A DNA stretch of 64,000 bases from Marasmius tenuissimus (taxonomy: Eukaryota; Basidiomycota; Agaricomycetes; Agaricales; Marasmiaceae), in NCBI GenBank assembly GCA_029532415.1, contig JAQOTA010000054.1, positions 496,001-560,000 on the forward strand, in the 5' to 3' direction. Position 1 is the stretch's first letter; each line of letters begins with the position of its first letter. Below are positions 12,340 to 23,314 of the stretch, one piece after another. The notes beneath the pieces were generated by a model. The model was not told the DNA's origin, made no database searches, and worked only from the letters and a program-made list of their open reading frames with translations. The position numbers and the translations under genes are program-made.

Positions 12340-14490
12340 AAAACGCCAGCCGTAGGTTCCGGCGAAATTGTATCCTACATGTCGCACATCCGTCGGTAGT
12401 GGAGCTCAGCGCCCCGGCAAGGCCTGCCGACAAAGAAATCATGTCTGGTAGCTGTTGAAGGATTCAATCCTATCAATTGTTTTCGACTACGCCCGGTAAG
12501 AGTATTGAGAAGCTATTAGATATGGGTAGAGCTCCTAGCACTTACATGTATAAAAAGGGACAGGCGCAGCAATGTTGTGGAAACCGAGACCCTTGACCTG
12601 TCGAACTTGGTACGGTGGGTCGAGCTTCGCAGTCGATGTCGGTAGCTGCGGAGTTCAGAGTCTCAGAGACGATCCAACACAACGACCAGGCGCCCGCGGG
12701 GTAGGAGCTGGTACAAGGCCAAAACGTTCGAGTTGTTATTCGTGTTGAGCAGATCCGCAGTTGGAGCCCTGAGCGCTGCGTCACCGTTGTCAGAAAGCAC
12801 TGACTAGCGACGTGCTTGTGGCGCACCTCGCGACTAAAGGCGGCCACTAAAAACGATTGTGCGGTGCCTGTCATAACAGCATGGATTCAAGATGAATGCC
12901 GAGTTTGAGAACTGTTTCAAGTTGGACCCTTAGAATCGACTTGGATTTGAAGAGGCTTGAGCTTGAATTCACGATGTGGCTTTGTCTATGAGATATGAAT
13001 AAGAGGAGATCCGTGTTGCAAAGCCTGAAGCAGAAGGTCGACACGTACAAGAATAATGGATGCTTCCCGATTACAATCAATTCTCCATCTATCCGACTCG
13101 TCGTGAGGAAATCAGCGCTGAGGCCGACTCCTGGGATCTAAGACTCGACGAAGTTGGCTATATTGAAATTGGCTGCGGATGTCAACCACACGAATGAGCA
13201 AATCTGGCCAGAGAAAAAGAAAAGAGGAGCGACGTTAAAGAGGATGCAGAGGTGTTTAGTCTGAAGGGAGAAAGACGCACGTTTGTTGCAAGTTTGTTGT
13301 ATGGGAAGTGGTTGATCTGGTAATAGGTAATCTCCATTTGCCCTCGATTTGACTAGCTAGTTGCTGTTCTTCTTAGCTTTTCTGAAGTGAGACCATCGAA
13401 TAATAATTTTGCGAGAGATTGGTCAGGCAAGTTTTGTGGAGAATGGCACGCGCATGGAGAGGACTATGGGCGTAAGTTGTGGAAAGGTTTTATGACCCGG
13501 CTCGTCGGAGCCCTATAAGTACCGAGCGCCGGCCGGAAGTTGCTCAGCCATCGTGAGACGCTCGGCTTCTCCGACGGGTCCGGGTCCGGCGTCCAAGGTT
13601 CAGCTGGCCGAAGTTTTTCCGCAACTTTTCCCTCCCTCCTTCCTCCGTGTCGAGTTCTCTCAAGGTTGACCGCTCTATTTTTTAATATGCTGAGTTCATC
13701 TCCCGCGACTATCATCATAAAACACAGGTCTTCAGCAGCGCCCAGTGGTGGCGAAGCAACACAACATCAAGATACGTGGTTGTGGCCTTTGGCAAGATTA
13801 TCATGACTCTCTACAGCTTTCTCCCTGCGAGTTCCTACCATTCATGATGTGCAAGGATTAGAATTGTGTTGCTGCACCATCCAGCAGATATAAGAGAAGC
13901 AAGACAAACCTCACTTGAACCATCAATCAGATCTCAGAGCCACTGAAACTCCCGTCTCAGTGATACGTAGTATTCCCTTTGCGAATCAAAGGTCCCGACC
14001 AGTACCAGTGATTGGCTACTGGATGACCAAGAGCCCGGCAAGTGGGGTATAGAAGTACGCCTTCGCGTCAACTCTGCGACGTCTCGCTGTTTCCGCAAGC
14101 CCGTCTAATTCAATATTTTGGTCGGTGTGGACTCGGCCATAATCGAAATCCTTGATGGTTTTATCACGGAAAGGCGTTGCTATCACTGTCATCACTGAAA
14201 CGGTACCTCCCGCACCGACTTAGACTTCCCGTTTGCTCCGCTGTGCTTCAAAATCTCAACTGCCATGTTCACTCCCAAAAATCCCCACCAGTCGAGCCTG
14301 AATTCTTTTTGCGTCGATCTGATAGCATCAACGTTTCGACTACTCGCGGCGGTGTCGCAGGGTGCTCTCGTATAAGTAGGGGGAAGACTGGATATGATCT
14401 CTTTAGCCTGGTGCTCCCTCCTCGTATAGTCCCTTGTGTCTCCTTCCCCATCCTCGGTCTCGTTCTATCTGCCTCTCACCACTACTGGAT
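12340..14490. other. Intergenic region, no supported gene
   Basis: More than 2 kb between the peroxidase and the secreted protein at 14491. Open frames on both strands are short and without family signatures. A TATAAGTA at about 13513 has no convincing gene after it. A TATAAGTA at 14371-14378 is placed to serve the 14491 gene with a leader of about 90 nt. Confidence 0.5.
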
Positions 14491-15762
14491 ATGCTCTTCA
14501 TACAACTCGTTGTCGTGGCAGCTCTGTTGGTCCAGCAGATCAGTGGAATGGTCATCCCCGAGGGTGGGCGGAATCAGGTCCTCGTTGAACGAACCTCGAC
14601 CCAGAAACCCAAAGCGGCTACAGCCCCTAATGCAACCCCGGCCATAGAGAAAAGAAGCACAACCTGCCCGAAGGGTGGGAAATCGCCTTGTGCTTGCAAC
14701 GGACAAATCGGACTCCGTGCGTCACAATTGAAGAACTGTCCCAAGGAGAAGCTGGACTTTAAGGACCCAACCAACCTCCAGAGCGGAGAATTGGACAAAT
14801 TCCCATTCCCCAATGTGAGCTGACTCAATCTTCGATTCGCGTTTTATAGCGCGCTAACAAACGACCATCGGCTTTCCCATCAGGGGAGTCGCGCTGGAAC
14901 TGGCATCCAATGTGGTAAGTACTTCATACACGTCTGTATTCAATCTTCCTCAAGCCATGTCATAGACCATCTCGTCGAGCTGCAGTTCATCAAGGAACAG
15001 ATGACGGACAAGATGTGTGATCACTTCTTAAAATCACCGAAGGATATGACAGCGTTCAGGAGCTTCCTCAACACCTCGCCTGACAATCTCGTTCTGCTCA
15101 ATGCGAAGGTCAACGATGCCAAGGGAAAGTGTTTCAACCCGAGCGTAAAGCTTGGGAATGAACAGGCAGCCGTGCGTCTCAGTGCTCTCTCTCTATCTTG
15201 CCGCTCTAAGGTATCTGCTATCCCACAGTTAGGCGTTGTGGACTACGTTGAGAGGATCAAAAGCGATGCTAAGATTTTCGCTGGTAAGATCAAAGATGAG
15301 ATGGACAGAATTGCAAAAGCCGGAGGATTTCTCCAGTCCTCGTTTCAGTCTACCTTCGCTGAGGATTACGTAAAAAAGTTGGACAACGTCATTTCTACGT
15401 ACGTCTCGGGTGATGAGATCTCCTTCCCCGTGTCCTGCTAACTCTCCTGAAACAGGGCACAAGGGAATGCTGACCGGCTCAAAAGCTCAACCTCGACAAG
15501 CTCAACCCCGCCAACGAGCTCAACCTCGCCAACAAGCTCAACCCCACCAACGAGCTCAACCCCGCCAACAAGCTCAACCTCACCAACGACCGGTAAAAGG
15601 AAGGGGGCCCCAGGGAACGCCACAGCGGGCCAGCCAGCAACGAAGAAACCAAAGACGTCGACCAAGCCTCCAGCAAGTCCACCTAAATCTGGTAGCAAAT
15701 CGCCTGTGAAGGCGTCCCCACCAAAAAAGCCTGCTAAAACAGCCAAAAAAGGAGGGAAGTGA
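14491..15762 (+). CDS. Secreted Cys-rich protein with DH/N nuclease-like motif and Lys-rich tail
   Basis: Five exons (14491-14814, 14884-14914, 14966-15171, 15229-15398, 15456-15762) total 345 residues in a consistent frame. Order: signal peptide (MLFIQLVVVAALLVQQISG); a Cys-rich block CPKGGKSPCACNGQIG; a core with QCDHLVELQF and, about 60 residues later, DNLVLLNAKVNDAKGKCF; a helical stretch (LGVVDYVERI..EMDRIAKAGG); then an SSTSPT/SSTPPT repeat and a strongly basic tail (KKPKTSTKPP..KKPAKTAKKGGK). The DH..N(L)VLL..VN.AKG spacing resembles His-Me-finger (HNH/DUF1524-like) nucleases; this is inference. A paralogue with the same exon layout lies at 57396-56216. It is tail-to-tail with the secreted ART-like gene, 297 bp apart. 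It may be a secreted nuclease-type effector or toxin; activity is unproven. Confidence 0.78.
15482..15590 (+). repeat. 18-bp coding minisatellite
   Basis: About six imperfect copies of an 18-bp unit (AGCTCAACCYCGCCAACR) in the last exon of the preceding gene, encoding the SSTSPT/SSTPPT linker before the basic tail. Such repeats vary in copy number between strains. Confidence 0.85.
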
Positions 15763-16059
15763 TTCAAGAAGGAGCTATATGATAGTTACCGTAATAATGT
15801 TGAATTTTTGCACTCAGTAAATAACGAACGAACGACATGTTACTTGACGGAGGTCGATTGAAATTCGATGATTCAATCTTGAAACGAACTTGGCCAAGTC
15901 GGTGTGTTGCCTGTGAGAGGTGCGTACACAGTGCGGCGTCGGATTGTCAGAGACCGATTTTCATCTTCTACTTCTTATGTGTTACAAAGATTTAGATACT
16001 AATAAGGATATGCTTTCCATTTCAATGTCAATCCCCAGTCTCTTTCACTCCTCGAACCT

Positions 16060-17770
16060 TCAATCCCTTCCCTTCTTCGCATCCGTGATATCCTGTTCTT
16101 CGTTCGGGTCGATTTCGCCGAAAGGATCTCCGGCTATCTGCCAGTCAAAGTCCTGGTTACGGTAATTGAAAGCCGGGAACTCCTTCGTTCCTCCGGGCTT
16201 CCCTGCGTTTACGGGTACACACTGCTTGATGCTATAATGAGAAGCTAAGTTATCAGCGATCGGGCAAGGTACCGCCGCAAGGGAGATTTGGACGTACACA
16301 AAGTCACCAAATGCGCCAGGAGGCAACATAATCTGGTTCCCGATATTCTTGTTCTTGGGATCGTCTTTCTTCACTGTTTGAGACCAGGAAGATGAGAACG
16401 GCAAAAGGAATTTGAGGTGAGGAATGGGAACTCACAAACAGAGAACCTCAGTGCTCTCGCCGCACTCATGCCAGCATCTGTGATCCTCTTAACTTGCTTC
16501 GCCAGAGTAGTGGGGTCGTTACCCAAGCCAGGGATGGGTCGGGCAATTTCATCGGGAGGAATCCAAATTTTGGAAACGCTCGACCGGAATCTGGAAGACG
16601 ACTTGGCCTCGACTTTGCAAACGACGGGTTTAGAGGCTTCATCTGTAGGCTTAAGAGGACACCCTTTCTTCTGAGCTTCGTTCTTTCGGTTGGCTGCAGA
16701 GCTACCAGCGAAACTTTGTGCACTGTGGTATGGAAGTCATGTCAGAAAGTGAGGTACGTAGGAGGTGGAAAGCGTACGTTGTAAAATCGTCAGTGATGTA
16801 AAGACCACCACCGAGCTCTCCATCGTTTCCGTTGAATTTGAATCTGCCATCCAGAAAGAGAAGAAACGAATTAAGAATGGTGTTATTCAGGGCGAGGTAG
16901 AAAAAAAAAACGAACGGTACGACAATTGAACCCTTGGTCTTCGCGGCCTCGATGTAGATCTGTCCGTTCTCCTATTGAGGTGGACCGTGTGTCAGTATCG
17001 TTTCTTCCGAACGCAGTAGAAGGATGAACACCCACCCCATTTGTCCCGTGGAAACCAATAAACTCGGTCGAGTCCCTCCTGACGAAGTTAACAAACGACT
17101 CGATCCACTCTCTGGGTTTCTTCGCAGCTGCCTTCACTTTCGAGCCCGTTGTCGGTTTCGCAGCGGTTGCTTTCTTCGGGACAGGGCAGGCGTTCGCGGT
17201 CGAGTTGGCAGGTTTCTTGGGGGCGGCTGGTTTTTTGGCGGCGGTGGCTGGTTTCTTGGCAGCAGTGGCGGGTTTCTTGGTAGCGGTGGCTGGCTTCTTA
17301 GCTGCGGTGGCTGGTTTCTTCGCCGCAGTAGCTGGTTTCTTTGCTGCAGTAGCTGGCTTTTTGGCTGCCGTCGCGGGCTTCTTTGCTGCGGTAGCCGGTT
17401 TCTTTGCCGCGGTAGCCGGTTTTTTTGCTGTAGCTGGTTTCTTAGCAGCGGTGGTGGGCTTCTTGGCTGCAGTAGCGGGTTTCTTCGCTGTAGCAGGCTT
17501 CTTCGCTGCAGGCTTCTTCGCTGCAGGTTTCTTCGCTGCGGGTTTCTTTGCAGCAGCAGGCTTCACAGCAGGTTTCTTCGCAGCGGGCTTTTTGGCGACG
17601 GCCTTCTTAGGTGCCTTCTACGAGAAGCGGTAGGAAACACAAAGGTCAGTATACGAATATGCTGGGACGAGGTGGTTCGGACGCACCTTCGCCGGCATGG
17701 GCATCGACATAGCAAAGTCCGTCAGGCATAGTAACAGGATGAAGAACGAGATGAGTTTGAAGTAGCGCAT
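16060..17770 (-). CDS. Secreted ADP-ribosyltransferase-like protein with KKPATAA repeats
   Basis: Exon 1 starts at the Met at 17770 and encodes a signal peptide (MRYFKLISFFILLLCLTDFA). After a splice comes a long Lys/Ala/Pro repeat (KKPATAA units, about 130 residues, reminiscent of histone H1 tails), then CPVPKK, and a core with REWIESFVNFVRRDSTEF, GFHGTNG, ENGQIYIEAAK, GELGGGLYITDD and TAQSFAG. GFHGT plus G(L/F)Y(I/V)TDD..A..FA is the layout of PARP/diphtheria-toxin-class ADP-ribosyltransferases (H-Y motif); the catalytic Glu is not assigned. The C-terminal part has three to four Cys and ends DITDAKKGRD. Introns were placed by phase; two junctions (GTNG|E and the last, GDFV|IKQC) are less certain. 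It may be a secreted effector or defence toxin; target and activity are unknown. It lies tail-to-tail with the 14491 gene. Confidence 0.7.
17205..17610 (-). repeat. 21-bp coding repeat (KKPATAA units)
   Basis: Imperfect tandem 15- to 21-bp units encode the Lys/Ala/Pro tract of the ART-like protein on the minus strand. Because the units contain no stops in two other frames, long open frames appear on the plus strand too; those are shadows. Confidence 0.85.
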
Positions 17771-19354
17771 TATGATCCGTGGTCTTGACTTTCGGCTCTC
17801 CAAGTCCGAGTCGAAGAAAGAATAAGGACGGTGGCTGAGAAGGGGGGTGAGGAAGGGATTGGTTCTCGGAACCTAATCCTCCGAGGAAAAAAGACAGGAA
17901 GGGGGGAAAGAAAGAAAGTGAGGAAGTGGGAGAGACGAGCGAACCGGGCTGAAGATCAGAGCTATTCGAAGTGGGCTGTTTAAATAATCCCCAAAATTGT
18001 CCACAGGGAGGACAGTGTTGCCACCCGGATACGCATGAACGGCGGTGTAACTGACTTGATTATGGCGACCTGCTGACCGAGGGGAATGCTGGATGTTGAA
18101 ATCAAGCCGATTCGATTGGTATGTTGACGGGCGTGTGAAGTGGGAACCTGAGAGGAAGCTATCAGTGACGAGCGCTGGGCTGCGAGCGCATGCGACTACA
18201 TCAGCCTGTGATCTTCGATGCGGGCTCCTAATCAACAATAGATGCTAAATCTCCAATGAAAGGCATTGCTGTTGGAGATTATCCTCACAACAGTTGGTAC
18301 CTTCGTTCGATTGATTGTGTCGGGGAAGCCGGAACCTTGACATTTGGATGACCCCTTGGAAGGAACTCATCGATAACCCGAGTAGAAGAGAAATAGAAAA
18401 GTGACTACCATCTGCTTGAGCGCGCGTTTCGAGGGTCTCTACGGGTTCCAGACCAGGACCAGTTGAGAAAGTCGTCACACTGGCCAGTGCAATATTGAGA
18501 TAATAGATACGAGGCAATTCGCATAGATTTTCGGTGAAGACGTTTCGAGGCAATGTCTTATCAAAAGTCGGCAATAGGCATCGAGTGGCGGAGTCTGGAG
18601 ATCCATCAAGACGTCGAGATTCCCGACATACTTGCAACGCTATGGCCAGAACATCGAGGTGTTTCAATCGATTAGATCCCGAGGTCTTGGATACGAAACC
18701 GAGCGATGACGGGATTTAATCATCAGTCCGAAGCGGCCTCTTCGTGTCTTGTGAATTGTAAATTATAACCGGAACGTTTCTAAGGTGCACCACCTCCAGC
18801 GAAGATTCGAAGAGACGACATCGGAGTGGCCCCAGCAAAACCCCCAGTCCGACGTATCCGTTGAACCGTTAGACAGCCGCCAGTAGCAAACACGCCATAG
18901 CCAGAAAAAGGACCGGAACAGAGATGTGTATTAGCACTTTTGGGTTTACTGCAGTCAGTCCAATCCATCATGAATCACAGTTCACGAACGGTCCAATTGA
19001 GTAGCGCACCGATGATGTGTCGAGAAGGAGAGCGACTTGAATTGAGTTACATCAAGATGTGAGGAGCAACCCATTCAAAATCAGTCGCTCCCCGCATGAT
19101 TCGAGGAGTTGGTTGGGCGGGGAACCAAGTCCTTCGTGGCAGAAAAGTACAAAGGCGACGTGGGACACAGCCTCAGCGAGCGGTTGGCTCGGGTTCCGGA
19201 AGCGCGGGTCGGCATCACTATCAAGAATGATGAATTCTGGGAGAGAACACGCCCGGTTCGTGATTTTTGCTATGGCTATGATAATGTGTATGTGTACGCC
19301 TCGAAGGCGGGATCATAGTGATAAACTGTGCAAAGCTGAAACAAAAACGAGGGA
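17771..19354. other. Intergenic region
   Basis: Upstream region of the ART-like gene followed by about 1 kb with no supported gene. A 63-codon ATG frame on the minus strand (18971-18780; three Cys, Gly-rich end) is seen but has no signal peptide, homology or splice partner that I can identify. Confidence 0.5.
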
Positions 19355-19436
19355 TGACCCCTACCCGGATTGAACGGATGACCTTCTGGATGCCAAACGG
19401 CTGGAATCAGACGCTCTACCGCTGAGCTAAGGGATC
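19355..19436 (-). tRNA. tRNA-Trp (CCA) with 10-nt intron
   Basis: The minus strand folds as a tRNA: 7-bp acceptor GATCCCT/AGGGGTC with one G-T pair, D arm GCTC AGCGGTA GAGC, T arm ATCCG TTCAATC CGGGT and discriminator A. The anticodon stem TCTGA/CCAGA has one mismatch. The loop TTCCAG carries anticodon CCA, followed by a 10-nt intron with TGG that can pair with the anticodon, as in split eukaryotic tRNAs. A box (TAGCTCAGCGG) and B box (GTTCAATCC) fit, and a TTTTT pol III terminator follows the 3' end. Confidence 0.85.
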
Positions 19437-19508
19437 GGTACAAAGGGTTTCGGTTAAGAAAACTACTATGTACAGGGGTCGCCATCTCAAAGCTGCTAAG
19501 TACGAGCC

Positions 19509-21010
19509 TTACTTCTGCGATTCCAAAACAGGGGCACCAAGAGGTTGGACGTATGGAACCTTCTGGAAATGGGCAGCCATTTTCAACATGGGGGAAGTGT
19601 CATTTCCGTCTCCCTAAAAGAGTGTCAGGATTGACCTTGCAACAGACAAGAAGCAGTACTCACAAAGCGATCCATAGGGAACCCGAGTTGGAACGGTACC
19701 GGGCTCTCCAAGAACTTGATCTGCTCTGGAGTCAGAGTGATATCAAGAGCTTCCAAGTTCTGCATGAGCTGTTCAACTTTACGACCCCCGATGATAGGGA
19801 AAACGTAGGCGGCTTTTTGCATGACATACGCGATGGCAACTGACGAACAAACATTCTTCAGAGGGAAGCTCGACTTGTGAAAAGCGAGGAACTTACCGGA
19901 CGTGATACTCTTCGCGCCAACTTCCTCGGCTACTTTCTCGAGTGCACGACTCACCGCCACTTCGTCCGGTGTTCTCTGCCAATCACCTAGTAACGTTCGA
20001 CCCCCCTCTCCGGTTTGCTTCCGACGTTCTTCTTCGGCGTCAGTTCTGAATTTCCCACCACCGAGAACACTCCATGGCGCCAACGCCATGCCTAGTAGGC
20101 CGTGGCTGTGGTCAGTAGGTGACGGAAAGAACGAGGTGGGGTTAGACTCACCGAAAGAGCGCGCCATGGGGATGATATCTCTCTCAAAAGATCGTTCGAG
20201 CATGTTCCATTCTCCTTGATACACTGTAAACGGCGTTTTACCATGATCCTTGGCGTATTGGTTCGCATGGGCTACTACCCAGGCCGGAGCGGCGGAGATG
20301 CCCTAGATCATGAACAAAAGTATGTCAGGAATATATCGCGCGACCAGCGCAAGAGAGAGAAGTCCACCAACCAAATAGAGGACCTTCCCTTGAACGACGA
20401 GGTTGTGCAAACTATCCATAACTTCCTCAACGGAGGTGTCGTAGTCCCACCAGTGTATGTAGAGAAGATCGATATAATCCGTACGAAGCTTCTTCAGACT
20501 CGCGTGCACGCTGAGATGCATACTCTTGGTGTTGTTCCCAACATAATTGACCTTCTGCAAGACGTTGGGGTCATTTTGTTTATACGGCGATGTATACTAT
20601 TGAAGTCATCAGCACACGAAGAACGAATTGGGTCGTGCTACAGACCTTGGTTGCGATGAAAAGTTGGTCTCGGATCCCACGCTTTTCTGCCCACTCCCCA
20701 ATGAACATCTCCGAGGTCTCGTCCTGACTAAACCAGGTATCAGCGCCATTGTTCTGGCTCGCAAGATGTTTGACAGAACGTACTAGTTGCTGGCGGTGTC
20801 GATGAAGTTGCCTCCCATGTCAAAGTAGGCGTCCAACAACTTGAGACTCGCCTCCTTGTCCATGGAACCCAAAAAGGAATTCCACTTGTCGCCGATGCTC
20901 AACGCACCGAGACATAATGGGGAGACATGAACACCCGCCCGAGACGAGAGGACACGATAGACCCCTAGTTTGGTGGGTGGCGGTGGTGGTTGTGCACGAG
21001 CAAGCGACAT
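19509..21010 (-). CDS. Aldo-keto reductase, AKR9 / aryl-alcohol dehydrogenase type
   Basis: NADPH-dependent reductase of aromatic aldehydes and related carbonyls, cytosolic (no signal peptide). Start is the Met at 21010, 51 bp after a TATAAAAG box. The splice chain gives [18 protein letters not shown] (catalytic Asp and Tyr), FIATK (Lys) and [10 protein letters not shown] (His), so the AKR tetrad is complete. Later parts are diagnostic of AKR9: [53 protein letters not shown]. Seven exons; the GMALAPW junction uses an acceptor ending CTACTAG, because the nearer CACAG would create a stop. About 385 residues, the usual length. A related role in breakdown of lignin-derived aldehydes is plausible from the family, not shown here. 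The tRNA-Trp lies 72 bp downstream. Confidence 0.9.
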
Positions 21011-21060
21011 CGTAATACTGAGGGCTTTTTTGAATGGGAAGCGAGGGTGTCCAGAGAGAG

Positions 21061-21068
21061 CTTTTATA
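21061..21068 (-). promoter_or_regulatory. TATA box of the aldo-keto reductase gene
   Basis: TATAAAAG on the minus strand, 51 bp before the Met codon at 21010. Confidence 0.65.
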
Positions 21069-21680
21069 CCCTCCCAGTCGTATTCTGCGGCTCTGTCGAA
21101 TACAAACATGAACAACAGTCTTAGATAACCACACTGAGATGGATGATGAATCACCGAACGAACCGCGAAATGAGGGAGTCCATCCGCATGTCTCCCCCAG
21201 GATGAAGATATCAGCCGCTTGCGTCTTACTAATTGCAATCCAAGCGCGCCGGGGGGCCCGTGTATCGAAGTCGTCTTTCACAATTATAGATGCTTTACGA
21301 GCCCACGAGTCTGGATCTCCTAGTGCATGAACTGTGTTCTCCTTGTGCCCGTACCCCAGCTTTGCGTCTTCTCGGGCTTACAGGATCTCAGCTGTCGCCT
21401 GGGATTCCCAGGAGAGTTTTGGCATAGAAAACTGAGGTCACCGAACGGTCGTTCGACGCTTAGTGGACATCACGTAGGATATGAAATAGTAAACGTACGA
21501 GATCTCCGTCGATGCATGAATTTCCCACAGACGAAGCTATTGCTTGGTGCCGTCTTGCCTCTGGTTTGGGTGAAGCCCGAACGTGGATTTTCAGCATGTT
21601 GTCGAATGTTTACCTGGCAGAAAGTAGATCCTGGAACGATACTCAATCACCATGGAGCTCTGAAGGCAGGGAGATCAAAC

Positions 21681-22154
21681 TCACCCTTGTTGGCCTGTCT
21701 TGCATAGTATTTGGTCAATGCCGTTCGAACTGTGTTTGAACTCCTGCATTTGGGTCTCCTTCGTTTCGACTGGCAGGATCGAAATCAATCCAGTCCCATC
21801 GTCTCCTTTGACGGCATCAACCAACCCTGCCCAACCGACGAATCGAAGAAAACGGAACAACACCCTGAGACAAAACTTGTTTTCCTTCCAAGCGGGCGTC
21901 ATATACCTCTTGAACTTACCCGAGATCGGATTAATCGTGCACATATCCTCGGTTGGAACCAACGGAGTGGAGACACCCTCACCCGCCGAGATCGCGTTGA
22001 CATCGTGAGGAAAGAATAGTTTCTGGACGCAGGTTGCAGCAAGGTTCGTATCCAGCCATTCCCAAAACGGTAATGGACAATATTCACGACTACTAGTATA
22101 AGGGCCTCCCCGGCTTGACTGAGCATTGAACATGCTCGTCTTCAGGACGTTCAT
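21681..22154 (-). pseudogene. Diverged fragment related to the 26835-25406 gene
   Basis: A 157-codon frame contains KLFFPHDVNAISAGEG, PTEDMCTINPISGKFK and PVETKETQ, which match KLFFPDDADTIPKGEG, LEEDMCTIGGISGELK and PSKETRKL of the intact gene at 26835-25406. The upstream parts (basic N-terminus, NLS, first half of the domain) are missing or unrecognisable, and the frame upstream is broken by stops. A decayed copy is most likely; a short expressed gene is possible. Confidence 0.6.
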
Positions 22155-23314
22155 ACCTCCAGAGACCTTATTCTCTAAATTTAGCTCGCTCTCGTCATCT
22201 TCGGGATACCTCGAGGCCGAGCTCGGTCTTCATCTGGCTCGGATTGATCAAACAGTGGTGGCAGATTTAGGAGGATGGCCGCCTTACAGAGTGGGCGCTG
22301 ATGCTCGCAAAGCAAGTTGAGGGATTTTCTGTTGGGCGAGAGCTAGCGTGGGATGGACTTTGACGACAAACCAGTTGATTGAGACGGTTTCTGATATGCG
22401 TCAGCGACAAATGAGTAGAAATAAATCATTACTCACAACTTCCTTGAGCCGAATAACGTGGGTGAGGCCTTCGTGTATCAGGTGCAAACTGAAATAGGTG
22501 CCCAGATTTCGGAAACCAACATAGCACAACTAGTAGCACCAGTATCAAGCACTAACTTTCGAATTCACCTGCGGGGGGTGAACACCGTTGTACTGCGAAG
22601 AAATCTGGTACGACGTTGCAAACACGACACCCTAAGATCCTCAATCTCTAAGCATGGCTTGATGACTTGTATGTGGTGTTAGAGCCATCGTACGTCTTGT
22701 TGTAAGAATGAGCGGGCCGGAGGAAACGGCGTATGCGTGATGGAGGTGAGAGGGAACGATGGCAAATTCAATGGGTGGAGGTCTGTGGGAGTCCGGACCG
22801 AAATTTCGGACTCGGACCTGGTTTGCCGGTCTCTCGCACGTGCCAAACCTCGTTTGCCGCTTGGCCGGAAACGACCATTTTGCCCGTAACGCCCACAACC
22901 ACCCACTGCCATTCAGCGTTCTCTTTCATCTCGAGTATATCTGACCTTCAACGTGAGTATACTGCCCAAGTTCGATGCATAGTCAAATCGTCATGGTCTT
23001 GGATCCACGCAATATACACAAATTGAGGGAAATGCCAGTAGATGACTGTTTTGCTGGCACATGAATGGCGGTATGTGCTCGAGTTTCTCTGTTTGATTCG
23101 TCTCTTCTCATGAATCGTACCAAGTTTTGAATCTTGTTTTTTTCTTCCCTTTTGTTCCTTTCTGGATGTAGGATGCACGTTCCAAGCATCGCTATCGGTT
23201 CCGGCCACAAACTATCATAGCAAGATGAATGCTTGCGCTTCGTTTATATGAGGCGACGATCACTCCTTCGCCCTCATTCAAACCAGAGCTTTTTCTCCAG
23301 TAGAACCAACATTA
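22155..23314. other. Intergenic region
   Basis: No gene supported. It includes the broken upstream part of the pseudogene and the 5' region of the F-box gene, with a weak TTATAT about 70 bp before its ATG. Confidence 0.5.

Noticed and set aside
17024..17731. Long plus-strand open frames rich in Gly/Phe/Ala/Val over the repeat region
   Set aside because: They are reverse-strand shadows of the Lys/Ala/Pro codon repeat of the minus-strand gene, with no start context, promoter or family match.
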